Below, piece by piece: positions 1 to 8,028 of a DNA stretch of 64,000 bases. Numbering within the stretch: position 1 is the first letter of the stretch; every line of letters begins with the position of its first letter. The notes beneath the pieces were generated by a model. That model worked only from the letters and a program-made list of their open reading frames with translations, did no database searches and was not told where the DNA came from. The position numbers and the translations under genes are program-made. The DNA is from Symmachiella dynata (GTDB lineage: Bacteria; Planctomycetota; Planctomycetia; Planctomycetales; Planctomycetaceae), in contig NZ_CP036276.1 in the NCBI RefSeq assembly GCF_007747995.1, positions 4,455,001 through 4,519,000 of the forward strand, read 5' to 3'.

Positions 1-52
1 CAGCGCTACGTAGCGCGCGGATTCCCCTAGGCGTCACAAAAAAGGCCCTCCC

Positions 53-1108
53 ATGTCCTCCAACGACTCGCACAATAATTCGCAATCCAATTCCCAATCT
101 GCTGTGGCACCCCAAGCTCCAAAAACGGGGCAAGGTTGTGCGAACTGCGAATCCACGGACGATTGGGGCCACTCGTCCTGGTGTCCACGGTGCGGCTGGT
201 ACCCGGCTCTCAACACCTGTGTCGAGGTCGATTCCGCTGAGGAAGATGTCCAGCAAGAACAACCGCTGGAATGGTACGAAGTGATTCCTGGCTGGGCTTG
301 GGTTGTGGGCGCCGGCGAAGTCGCCTTGATTGTGCTCAGTATCCTGGGCCGTGTCACGACCGACACGGTCAGCGGCGAACGTGGGCATTGGGCATTGATC
401 CAGTTATTCGTTGGCTTCTGCTCGCTGATGGTTGGGCAAGCCTGGGCCTATATGTATGCCGTGATGAAATCATCCGATTTCGGCCCCACTGATATCTTCT
501 TTCAACCGCTGGCAATTTGGGGGCCGTCGAACCGAATCCTGCCAAAAAGTGCTCCGCGATTGGCCTTGGCCGTCTGGGGCGCCACAGCTGCATTTTTGGC
601 CGTCGCTGTCATCGGTGGAATCAACTACAACGCGTTGTTCGAAGACTGGGGATTTGAAGAACAAGCCCAAGCCAACATGGTCCACGAAATCGTACGACAG
701 GCTCGTGAAGGTGAAGGCGAAGAGTCCCTGGAAGAAGCCATCGACGAATTTGTCGGGGATGAAGAAGACAAAGAAGAGGTCATCATTGAAACCCAGGATC
801 TGGACTGCCTGATCATCGGTTATATCGGGGAGTCGCCTGAAAAATTCACCGGCTTGGTACTGGCCAGTTTGGTGAAGGGTAAACTGCAATACGTCGGCAC
901 CGTCTTCAATGGCATCCCCAAAGAAGACCGCGAGATCCTAGCGGATCGCATGGCAACACTTGGTCGCGACCGGCCGTTTGTTAAAGCCAAAGTGGCAGCC
1001 AACTGGCTACAACCCACACTCATGTGCCGCATCAATTGCGAAGGACTGACCAAACGCAACAAGTTGAAAAAACCGGCCTTCGTGTCGCGGTTGGCAGATG
1101 CAAAATAG
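53..1108 (+). CDS. Zinc-ribbon membrane protein with DNA-ligase-C-like OB domain
   Basis: The 351-residue product has three parts. The N-terminus carries a CxxC pair at C29/C32 and a second at C44/C47, which is a small zinc ribbon. Three hydrophobic segments follow at about 81-101, 112-138 and 169-190. After a Glu-rich linker (about 205-248), residues 249-347 resemble the C-terminal OB domain of ATP-dependent DNA ligases (PF04679 type): a start like DCLIIGYIGES, a central LVKGKLQYVGTV, a WLQPTLMCRI strand and a final LKKPAFVSRLAD. There is no nucleotidyltransferase domain and no KxDG lysine, so it is not a ligase. Function unknown; the OB fold could bind nucleic acid or protein at the cytoplasmic face. 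The start is the first ATG of the frame, with no strong Shine-Dalgarno. It is convergent with the next gene. The OB assignment is from memory of the family pattern. Confidence 0.85.
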   Translation: MSSNDSHNNSQSNSQSAVAPQAPKTGQGCANCESTDDWGHSSWCPRCGWYPALNTCVEVDSAEEDVQQEQPLEWYEVIPGWAWVVGAGEVALIVLSILGRVTTDTVSGERGHWALIQLFVGFCSLMVGQAWAYMYAVMKSSDFGPTDIFFQPLAIWGPSNRILPKSAPRLALAVWGATAAFLAVAVIGGINYNALFEDWGFEEQAQANMVHEIVRQAREGEGEESLEEAIDEFVGDEEDKEEVIIETQDLDCLIIGYIGESPEKFTGLVLASLVKGKLQYVGTVFNGIPKEDREILADRMATLGRDRPFVKAKVAANWLQPTLMCRINCEGLTKRNKLKKPAFVSRLADAK

Positions 1109-1170
1109 TTTCCCTGTCCAATGGCCTCCCCGCTCCAACGGGGAGGCTGCGGGCAGGATCTCTCGACGCA

Positions 1171-2415
1171 TCATTGCGGTGTAGAGCGAGGGTCGCGATG
1201 TGTCGTGGCTTGTGGGGCCGGTTGCGAATTGCTGCTCGATTGGGGACGTTCCCAGATTCCAGCGGAATTGCGTAAGATGCGTTTCGCCAATTCCCGCGCA
1301 TACAGGCGATGTCCCTCTCGCGAATATCCCAACGTCTCTTCTTGGAAGAGCGTAGCGGGGACATCCGAAGCTTGAAACGCCGGCGACGTATCACACATCG
1401 TGATCGTTTCTTGCTGGCAGTAGTCGGCCAAAATCTGAAAAGGCCGACGACTCGCGCAATGCGTCCCAACGGGAACACCGATCTCGTTGCGCAGGGCCTC
1501 CCCACCACTTGCGGTGGGACAAATCTGCCACGGCACAGGACCAGCGGCCACGAGTAGATCGGCGAATAAACCTCGCGTTAGAGTCTTGAGTTGCTGCAGC
1601 GGTTCCATCGATTGCTCAATGTAGGGCGACCAATCGGGTGGATCGTCCTTCAGCCATGCGTAACGGCCAGTGGCGACCGAAATATTGTCAGCCTCCCCAT
1701 CGCCAATGTTGTCCGCCACCAATTCCGAAGCCGTCCGTTTGCCCCATTGCAGCAGCAACAACAATTCGCAATCGGGCGAGGCCCCGGTATTCGGAGCCGG
1801 CAATAATTTGGGATGCGTACAATTCAACGGAAGACCGTCCCGCGACATGGCCGTCATTCGCCGATAGTGGTAATCGTCGGCAACGTCGGACATATCGAAG
1901 TTCATCACAAACACATCAGCTTGCAGCGCAGCCAGTTGATGCTTGACCTGCAAATACGACAGCAATGGACAATAGCCCGGGACACCCGCGTTGACGACCT
2001 CTACGCGTTGTCGCGTGTATTGTTGCAGCAGCGCTTCCAACTGCCCGGCAAAAGTCTCTTCCTCCGGAACCTCAGTGGCCAACGTTCGTTCATCCCCCAA
2101 ACAAACAATCCGATACACGCCAGGAGGCTTGGGCACGACGATTTCGTCTCCCCGCAGCCCTAGACTGTTAATGCGGACCGTAACTCCCGGAGTCTCGCCC
2201 ACCGTTGGCGATTGCTGTGTTTCGGACGGCTTGAGAGCGTGATGCGTCGTCCAAGATCGGTGCACGATCCCTTGATCGAAGATATCACTCCGCGTGATCT
2301 GCCCCGTATAGGAATCGTATATGCGCAACCCGACCTCGCCAAGCACTACAAGAATCAGTAGCGCCAACACCGCGTAAATGAGATGTTTGAGATCTGCTAG
2401 CCGAGTTCGGATCAT
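1171..2415 (-). CDS. Membrane-anchored SGNH-hydrolase-like protein, degenerate active site
   Basis: The start at 2415 gives a 414-residue protein beginning MIRTRLADLKH with one N-terminal membrane anchor (about residues 10-28), as in AlgJ/AlgX-like and DHHW-type SGNH proteins; an upstream in-frame start at 2484 would add a non-hydrophobic leader. The block III-like VVNAGVPGYCP motif supports the fold. The usual GDS nucleophile block reads CLGDERT, with Glu where Ser is expected, and the C-terminal DxxH block reads SREGH, with Ser in place of Asp. The Ser-Asp-His triad therefore appears lost, and an O-acyl-esterase reaction is doubtful. A role in handling or binding exopolysaccharide is possible but is inference. 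The ORF is clearly coding; the function is unassigned. Confidence 0.85.
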   Translation of the reverse strand: MIRTRLADLKHLIYAVLALLILVVLGEVGLRIYDSYTGQITRSDIFDQGIVHRSWTTHHALKPSETQQSPTVGETPGVTVRINSLGLRGDEIVVPKPPGVYRIVCLGDERTLATEVPEEETFAGQLEALLQQYTRQRVEVVNAGVPGYCPLLSYLQVKHQLAALQADVFVMNFDMSDVADDYHYRRMTAMSRDGLPLNCTHPKLLPAPNTGASPDCELLLLLQWGKRTASELVADNIGDGEADNISVATGRYAWLKDDPPDWSPYIEQSMEPLQQLKTLTRGLFADLLVAAGPVPWQICPTASGGEALRNEIGVPVGTHCASRRPFQILADYCQQETITMCDTSPAFQASDVPATLFQEETLGYSREGHRLYARELAKRILRNSAGIWERPQSSSNSQPAPQATTHRDPRSTPQ

Positions 2416-2530
2416 CGGGAAATCGAGCCAGGAATGAAGGCGACACCGCCCGTCGTAGATGAGAGGGGGCGGAGTGTAACCCACAACCTAAAAACAAGAC
2501 AACCCAGCTTTTCCCACAACCATTCTAAGA

Positions 2531-2822
2531 TACCCCAGCGGCTCAGCCGCTTGGTTCGAGCTTCCGCTCGGGTTGTGAGATGCCGCTCCCGGTGGTCGCT
2601 GTGCGTTAGATGCATTGCGTCCGCGGGAGGGCGAAGCTCCTGCTGAGCCGCATCAGCTGGCTAGAATCTGCGATATCTACAAGCAGACAACGCGACTTCG
2701 AAATGCGTGGCTCGGCGCAACCCTCGCCCTCCCGTCACGCTGTTTTCAACGCGCAGCGACCACCGGGAGCGGCCCGTTTGCACTCCGAGCGGCAGCTCGC
2801 ACCAAGCGGCTGAGCCGCCCTA
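2531..2822. repeat. Imperfect ~115-bp inverted-repeat element
   Basis: Two arms (about 2531-2650 and 2707-2822) are imperfect reverse complements around a ~55-bp spacer. Blocks shared by the left arm and the complement of the right arm, in the same order, are CGGCTCAGCCGCTTGGT, CCGCTCCCGGTGGTCGCTG and GGGAGGGCGA. The right arm runs into the stop codon of the LysM gene. No transposase or ORF lies inside. It fills the gap between two divergently pointing gene ends. It resembles the GC-rich palindromic intergenic repeats seen in planctomycetes (recalled, not searched). Confidence 0.85.
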
Positions 2823-3965
2823 GGGTAGTTTAAGGGTCATTCCTTCGCGGATTGCGTTGGGGCTGGACAAGTGCTCAGCGTTTGCGCGAAAGATGTCGAG
2901 AGCCTTGCGTCGCGAACCGTAGAATTTCACGGCGATCCGTTCTAGCGAATCACCACGTCGCACTTTGTATTCTCGCGGCGCAGCTGTCTGCGTCGTACCA
3001 GCCTCCGAATGACCACTCGAATCGCGGACTACATTTCCCAGTGGACGGCTGCTAACGGGAACAAACAGCGAATCCCGACTGCTGGAGCGTTCGCTGCGGC
3101 TGGCTGACGGATTCTCAGCGACGGGGCCGTTGGGTTTCACGATCGGTTTTGCCGGCGCAACATGGCGATTGGGGATAACGATCTTGGTTCCCACGCGGAG
3201 TTGATTGGGATTGGCGAGGACATCGCGATTTGCTTCGTAGATATCGACCGCGCGATGACTGCCATCTAAAAACTTGGCAGCGATGCGCGATAAGGTATCT
3301 CCCGGCTGAATGATGTAGGTTCGCTGTTGAGTCACTTGCGGACGAATCGGGTGCTGCTTCAGTTCCTCAGCGACTGACGGAGCGACGACGTCCCAGCCTT
3401 CATTATGCCGCGGTTGCCGGTCAGTGGTGACCACCGACGGCGTTTCCGATTGAATGGGCGCTGGAATCGCGGTATTGCTTCCGAACGCTTCTTGCGACAG
3501 ATCATCATCGCCAAGGTTCGACACCCACATCTCAGCGTCGTCTCCGGCATTCTCAGCGACGCGGCCGAGCGTATTGCCACTTTCAACCGGGCGCGAGGTG
3601 ATCAGTTTCTGATTCCGGGGAGAGTGTTGTTTCGATTCGCTTGCAGCATCGGTTGCGGTCTGTTTGTTGTCGGAGACCAAGTCCGCATCTGCCGCGTCGG
3701 TCCCGTTCAACCAGCTCAACCACCCCTCATCTTCTGCAGCGGTTTCATCGGCGTTCGGAGCCGCCGGCGCATCGGAAGGACTTTCAAGCCCCGTGAGATG
3801 CGGCGTGTGCGGCCGGTCCAGGATTTCTGCATCGATGTCAGAGAAGTCCTCGTGCGCAGTTTCAGCGCCCGCATCGTCTTGAGATTTACCACACCAAAGG
3901 ACCATGGCTGCGAACCCCAGAAGCATTATGGCTAATGCTGCGGGTACTTTAAGTTCACGATTCAT
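2820..3965 (-). CDS. Membrane-anchored protein with two LysM domains
   Basis: The ATG at 3965 is chosen because it puts a hydrophobic segment (residues 8-25) at the N-terminus; the frame stays open upstream to 4121 but that part is not protein-like. The 381-residue product has a low-complexity acidic linker (about 30-210) and two LysM domains at 215-266 (starts YIIQPGDTLSRIA) and 331-381 (starts YKVRRGDSLERIA). LysM binds the glycan of peptidoglycan or related GlcNAc polymers. There is no catalytic domain, so it is probably a wall-binding scaffold facing the periplasm. It lies downstream of fliA but past a strong terminator, so it is likely a separate unit; a link to flagellar passage through the wall is speculative. 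The last residues end in the second LysM, and the stop sits in the inverted repeat. Confidence 0.9.
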   Translation of the reverse strand: MNRELKVPAALAIMLLGFAAMVLWCGKSQDDAGAETAHEDFSDIDAEILDRPHTPHLTGLESPSDAPAAPNADETAAEDEGWLSWLNGTDAADADLVSDNKQTATDAASESKQHSPRNQKLITSRPVESGNTLGRVAENAGDDAEMWVSNLGDDDLSQEAFGSNTAIPAPIQSETPSVVTTDRQPRHNEGWDVVAPSVAEELKQHPIRPQVTQQRTYIIQPGDTLSRIAAKFLDGSHRAVDIYEANRDVLANPNQLRVGTKIVIPNRHVAPAKPIVKPNGPVAENPSASRSERSSSRDSLFVPVSSRPLGNVVRDSSGHSEAGTTQTAAPREYKVRRGDSLERIAVKFYGSRRKALDIFRANAEHLSSPNAIREGMTLKLP

Positions 3966-4211
3966 GATTGATCCATATGTTTTTGCCTTCCCCTGTATCT
4001 CGAAATATCGACGGCTGGTCCGAAAAACGAGACCAGATTTTGAGATAATCAGCAAAATGACTGCGCCTGCCTCACCGCGCGCACGGCTGGTTGGGTCATG
4101 ACCAAAATAGGGCCGCCCCACAAAATCAACATAACCTGCCGCTATTAACGCACCACTACGACTGTCGAGGTCCCTATGCCTTAGAGTTCAAACGAACACT
4201 CCTCAGCGCAT

Positions 4212-4247
4212 AAAAAATCCCGCCGTAATGTGCGGCGGGATTTTTTT
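4212..4247. terminator. Rho-independent terminator, probably bidirectional
   Basis: A perfect 8-bp stem TCCCGCCG / CGGCGGGA with a 7-nt loop is flanked by six A on the left and seven T on the right, so it reads as a terminator on both strands. It lies 34 bp after the fliA stop and ends the flagellar transcript before the LysM gene. Confidence 0.9.
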
Positions 4248-4280
4248 AAGAATCTTGCGTCTTCCGTCGGCAGCCCCATT

Positions 4281-5060
4281 CTATTGGGCAAACTCCGGAC
4301 GGCGGCGGCGGAGCTGATCTTTCAGGCGGTTCACAATGCTGGAGTGCATTTGGCTCACGCGACTTTCAGACAGCCCGAGCGTGTTGCCGATCTCCTTCAT
4401 CGTCAGTTCCTCATAATAATAGAGGATGATGATCAGCCGTTCGTTACGATTCAGGCCCTTGGTGACCAACTTCATTAGATCGCGACGTTGGATCGATTCG
4501 GTGGGATCCTCTCCCTTGCCATCTTCCAACACATCGATTTCGCGCACGTCTTTGTAGCTATCTGTCTCGTACCACTTCTTATTCAAGCTGACGAGATTGA
4601 CGGCGTTGGCTTCGCTTTTGTGCTTGTTGAACTCTTCGGGCGTGAGTTCCATTTTGGCGGCGATTTCGCTGTCCGTGGGAGGCCGTCCCACTTCGGCTTC
4701 CGCTTTTTTCCGCGCATTCTCCAATTTGCTGGCTTTGCTGCGGACCAAACGCGGGACCCAATCCATCGTCCGCAATTCATCGAGCATCGCTCCCCGAATC
4801 CGCGGTACGCAATAGGTCTCGAACTTCACACCGCGTTCAAGATCAAACGCATCAATGGCATCCATCAATCCAAAGACGCCGGCGGAAATCAGATCGTTCA
4901 GATCCACACCTTCGGGCAATTTGGCCCAGACGCGTTCGGCATTGTAGCGCACCAACGGTAAATACCGTTCCATCAGCTTATTCCGCAACTGTAAATTGGT
5001 CTGGTCTTTTTTATATTCTTGCCAGGTTTCCAAAACGAGCGGATCAATTTTTGTTGCCAT
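4281..5060 (-). CDS. fliA: RNA polymerase sigma factor FliA (sigma-28)
   Basis: This 259-residue group 3 sigma factor directs RNA polymerase to late flagellar and chemotaxis promoters. Region 2 is seen at about residues 30-95 (DLNDLISAGVFGLMDAI, then FETYCVPRIRGAMLDELR). Region 3 follows with VPRLVRSK, and region 4 with its helix-turn-helix closes the protein (ELTMKEIGNTLGLSESRVSQ). Length and motif order fit FliA/WhiG. The start is well marked: AAGGAGGG lies a few bases upstream of ATG 5060. It is the last gene of the flhA-flhF-flhG-fliA run on the minus strand, an arrangement known from many polar flagellates. No anti-sigma FlgM gene is visible in the window. Confidence 0.96.
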   Translation of the reverse strand: MATKIDPLVLETWQEYKKDQTNLQLRNKLMERYLPLVRYNAERVWAKLPEGVDLNDLISAGVFGLMDAIDAFDLERGVKFETYCVPRIRGAMLDELRTMDWVPRLVRSKASKLENARKKAEAEVGRPPTDSEIAAKMELTPEEFNKHKSEANAVNLVSLNKKWYETDSYKDVREIDVLEDGKGEDPTESIQRRDLMKLVTKGLNRNERLIIILYYYEELTMKEIGNTLGLSESRVSQMHSSIVNRLKDQLRRRRPEFAQ

Positions 5061-5233
5061 GCAACCCTCCTTGGTGCGTTACGTTCAACAGACGTGATAT
5101 CGGCGATTAGAATTTAGTGTCGGTGAATCGGTGTTGTGGTCACCGCTCAGTTATACTGATAACAAGATGCTATCTCCCCATACAAAATAACGCGGCGCTC
5201 CTTCAGCTTTTACAAGCCGACTGAAGTCAAGAC

Positions 5234-5467
5234 CTACGACTCCTGAACGGCTGACGGCGCTGTTATGTCGGCGAACTCCGCAACTGCATTTTCTTCGACG
5301 ACCCGACGAGCAATCTCGCCGACAAACAATCCGATGACGAAGAAGCAGACGGCTTTGGTCCCCGCCGCAATTAACGCGGCATGAAATGCTTCGCCTGTCA
5401 CGGCCGACTCGATCACCGAGACCGCGAACATGATTAAAGACAACCGAATTGCAAACTGTTTGGCCAC
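5234..5467 (-). CDS. Small membrane protein in flagellar operon
   Basis: A 77-residue ORF from a GTG codon lies between flhG and fliA on the same strand. Two hydrophobic stretches are visible (about residues 8-20 and 33-51), followed by an acidic tail. I do not recognise a family. Composition and position inside the flagellar run favour a real gene; a weak Shine-Dalgarno and the GTG start weigh against it. The alternative 168-codon frame at 5151-5657 on the same strand is rich in Arg, Cys and Ser and looks non-coding. Function unknown. Confidence 0.6.
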   Translation of the reverse strand: MAKQFAIRLSLIMFAVSVIESAVTGEAFHAALIAAGTKAVCFFVIGLFVGEIARRVVEENAVAEFADITAPSAVQES

Positions 5468-5653
5468 GCGTCAATATCCGATATCCACTACTCGGGAAAT
5501 CGGCATGCCGCGAATCCGTATCCGCGCACAAGATTTCCCCGTTGAGGATATCGGCACTCTGGCCTGAAAACTCTAGCAAAACTTTACTGATCCGCATGCG
5601 CCGCAAACTCGCTAAATAACTTCTAGTCTCGCCAACTTGACAAACAGACCGAT

Positions 5654-6553
5654 TCAAGATGCCTGTGCCGCCTCGCGCGGACGACTCGGCCAGATTCGAG
5701 AAAAGAAATCGCCGCGGGATTGTTTGACCCGTGAGATGTTCTTAATTCGGCGAGCCAATTGTTCGATCGCACGACTGGCAGGACAACGGGGCGCATGTAA
5801 CAAAAATGGTGTTTGAAGATTGACCGCTTCGGGAACAGCCGTGTCATAGGGAACGAAGCCCCCGGCCCCCACCTCAGTTTGTAGGAATAACCGCGATGTC
5901 TCGCCAATCCGTTCTAAAATCCGCGTCGCTTCCTCACGACTGCGCGCCTGATTGACGACCGCTTCTAAAACCGGAATCTCCGGCGACGACATCAACGCCT
6001 TGATTGTAGCGTATGAGTCAGCAATCGAGGTGGGCTCGGGCGTCGTGATGACGAGCACAACATCGGCGGATTCCAAAAACCGCCGCACACGGCGATCGAT
6101 GCCCGACCCGGTATCGATGATTAAATAATCGTGCGAGTGCTCAAGCTCGACTAACTGGCTCAGCATCTTTTTTTGCACCCGCTCGGGACAGTCCGCCACG
6201 TCGACCAAGCCACCTGCTCCCGGGATGACCCGCACACCAGCCGGCCCCGTCCGACAGATCTCGGCCAACGTCCTGACCCCGCTGACCATGTGTGAAAGAT
6301 TCCAATAACTGTTTTCGTGACACAAGACGTCGATGTTTCCTAACCCCAGATTCGCATCCAGCACGCAAACCTCAGCCCCCGATTGCCGCAACGCAATTGC
6401 CATATTCAACGCGAGGTTACTTTTGCCCACCCCTCCTTTACCGCTGGTGATGGCAATCGTCCGTGCGCGCAACGACCTGCCATGCGGGACCACGATGGCA
6501 TCGCTTTCTTGCTGGTCGACCAGACCTCTTAACACGCGTGCTTGGTCGTTCAT
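5654..6553 (-). CDS. flhG: FlhG/YlxH-type MinD-like ATPase
   Basis: This 299-residue MinD/ParA-family ATPase limits flagellar number together with FlhF. The start at 6553 is preferred over 6589 because it yields the N-terminal MNDQARVLRGLV, matching the DQAxxLR helix of FlhG that stimulates the FlhF GTPase. The deviant Walker A is SGKGGVGKSNLA, and a Walker B-like DYLIIDTGSGID follows. The C-terminus is basic and could provide membrane contact. It lies about 100 bp after flhF. Confidence 0.94.
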   Translation of the reverse strand: MNDQARVLRGLVDQQESDAIVVPHGRSLRARTIAITSGKGGVGKSNLALNMAIALRQSGAEVCVLDANLGLGNIDVLCHENSYWNLSHMVSGVRTLAEICRTGPAGVRVIPGAGGLVDVADCPERVQKKMLSQLVELEHSHDYLIIDTGSGIDRRVRRFLESADVVLVITTPEPTSIADSYATIKALMSSPEIPVLEAVVNQARSREEATRILERIGETSRLFLQTEVGAGGFVPYDTAVPEAVNLQTPFLLHAPRCPASRAIEQLARRIKNISRVKQSRGDFFSRIWPSRPREAAQAS

Positions 6554-6656
6554 TGGATTTGATTCACACCTCGGATTGGTGACAGGCATTCATTTGAGCG
6601 ACAGAAACGGAAAAACAGAAAATCTACAACAACGCGGCACGGCAACAGGCAATCGC

Positions 6657-7961
6657 TCAATGATCAAACAGCGACTCACTCCCAAGTACCAACCGCGCCA
6701 TCCGCTCTGCCTCCGCCGTTTCGATATCGTCGGGGACATCCTGGCCGGTGGTCAAATAGCTGACCGGTGCCTCAATCTTCCGGGCTGAGGACAACAATGC
6801 CCCCATGCCGGCTGCCTCATCAAGCTTGGTGAGAATCACCGATGTCGTTCCGGCCACCGCAAATTGCCGAGCAGTCGTTTCCAAACTACGTGCACTCGCC
6901 ACCAAACTCATCACCAAATGCACTTCGTCAACCTTGGCCTCTAACAAGAAGTTCTGCAACTCTTGAATCTTAGGTTCGTCACGTGGACTACGACCGGCTG
7001 TGTCAATCAGCACGAGATCCAACCCGGACAACTCATCCATCGCCCGCCGCATCTCCAAAGGACTAGTGACAACCTTCATCGGCAAATCAATAATCTCGGC
7101 ATAGGTCCGCAGTTGCTCCACAGCGGCAATCCGATAGGTATCGACGGTCACCAAACCCATGCGAATTCCATCACGCAGACGAAAATTCGCCGCCAACTTC
7201 GCAATGGTCGTCGTCTTCCCGACTCCCGTAGGACCCACCAAGGCAACCGTTCTGCGTTGCCCGGGCGTGACGCGAATCGGACCGCTGCAATGCAGCTCGT
7301 TTTGGACCATCTGTGACAAACGCGCCTTGGCGAGTTGCACGTCCTGCAACTCCTCGTCAGTACACTCCGCCTTTAGGCGACAAACCATTTCCTGAGCCAG
7401 TGTGTCCTCGACTTCACCGTCGATCAATTCCGCATAGAGATGAAACAAATCACTTGGAACCTCATCGCTACGTCGCGCCGCCGCGGTTTGACTCAGCGAC
7501 TTGACCATCTGCTCAATCGATCGCAACTGGCTCGAAATCGGCGACGAATCCGCAGCTTGCGAACCCGAGGGCTGCGACACAACTGACGGCAATTCCCTCT
7601 CCGTGACTGGCTCACGCGTCGGAGCCGGCGGCGGTGAGAGCAATTCCGGCGACGGTGCAAACACCTCCGGAGCCGCCGTTCGCGACAAATCGATCTCCAG
7701 CGACACACCGCCGTCATCAACAGGAGCCTTCGGCGGCGAGGCGACTGCGGCGGGTTGAACCGCGCGTGCAGCGGGTGTCCGCACATTCACGCCAGTCCCG
7801 GCAGTGACTTCTACACGCTGGCTGGTACGCCGCCATTTGAGAAACCGCGGTTGCGGGATCTCGCGTGTGTGCAAAATCACCGCATCAGGGCCCAATTCGC
7901 GCCGCACGACATCCAATGCCTGCTGCATTGTTTCCGCTCGATAAGTCCGCACATCCGCCAT
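6657..7961 (-). CDS. flhF: Flagellar SRP-like GTPase FlhF
   Basis: This 434-residue SRP-family GTPase places the flagellum, usually at a pole. It has the typical N-terminus MADVRTYRAETMQQALD, a variable Pro/Ser-rich basic B region (about 55-150), and a C-terminal NG domain: G1 VGPTGVGKTTTIAKLA, G2 DTYRIAAVEQL, G3 LIDTAGRSPRDE and G4 TKLDEA. Length matches the family. It lies between flhA and flhG in a common operon with short gaps. Confidence 0.96.
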   Translation of the reverse strand: MADVRTYRAETMQQALDVVRRELGPDAVILHTREIPQPRFLKWRRTSQRVEVTAGTGVNVRTPAARAVQPAAVASPPKAPVDDGGVSLEIDLSRTAAPEVFAPSPELLSPPPAPTREPVTERELPSVVSQPSGSQAADSSPISSQLRSIEQMVKSLSQTAAARRSDEVPSDLFHLYAELIDGEVEDTLAQEMVCRLKAECTDEELQDVQLAKARLSQMVQNELHCSGPIRVTPGQRRTVALVGPTGVGKTTTIAKLAANFRLRDGIRMGLVTVDTYRIAAVEQLRTYAEIIDLPMKVVTSPLEMRRAMDELSGLDLVLIDTAGRSPRDEPKIQELQNFLLEAKVDEVHLVMSLVASARSLETTARQFAVAGTTSVILTKLDEAAGMGALLSSARKIEAPVSYLTTGQDVPDDIETAEAERMARLVLGSESLFDH

Positions 7962-8028
7962 TGTCTAGATTCCTTCCAATTCTCACTTCGATCCGCTGAA
8001 CTCCGGGACACCCCCAACGGGGCCGTGG

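Noticed and set aside
5151-5657. 168-codon minus-strand frame between flhG and fliA
   Set aside because: The composition is rich in Arg, Cys and Ser with no hydrophobic or domain pattern; the overlapping 77-codon frame is more plausible.
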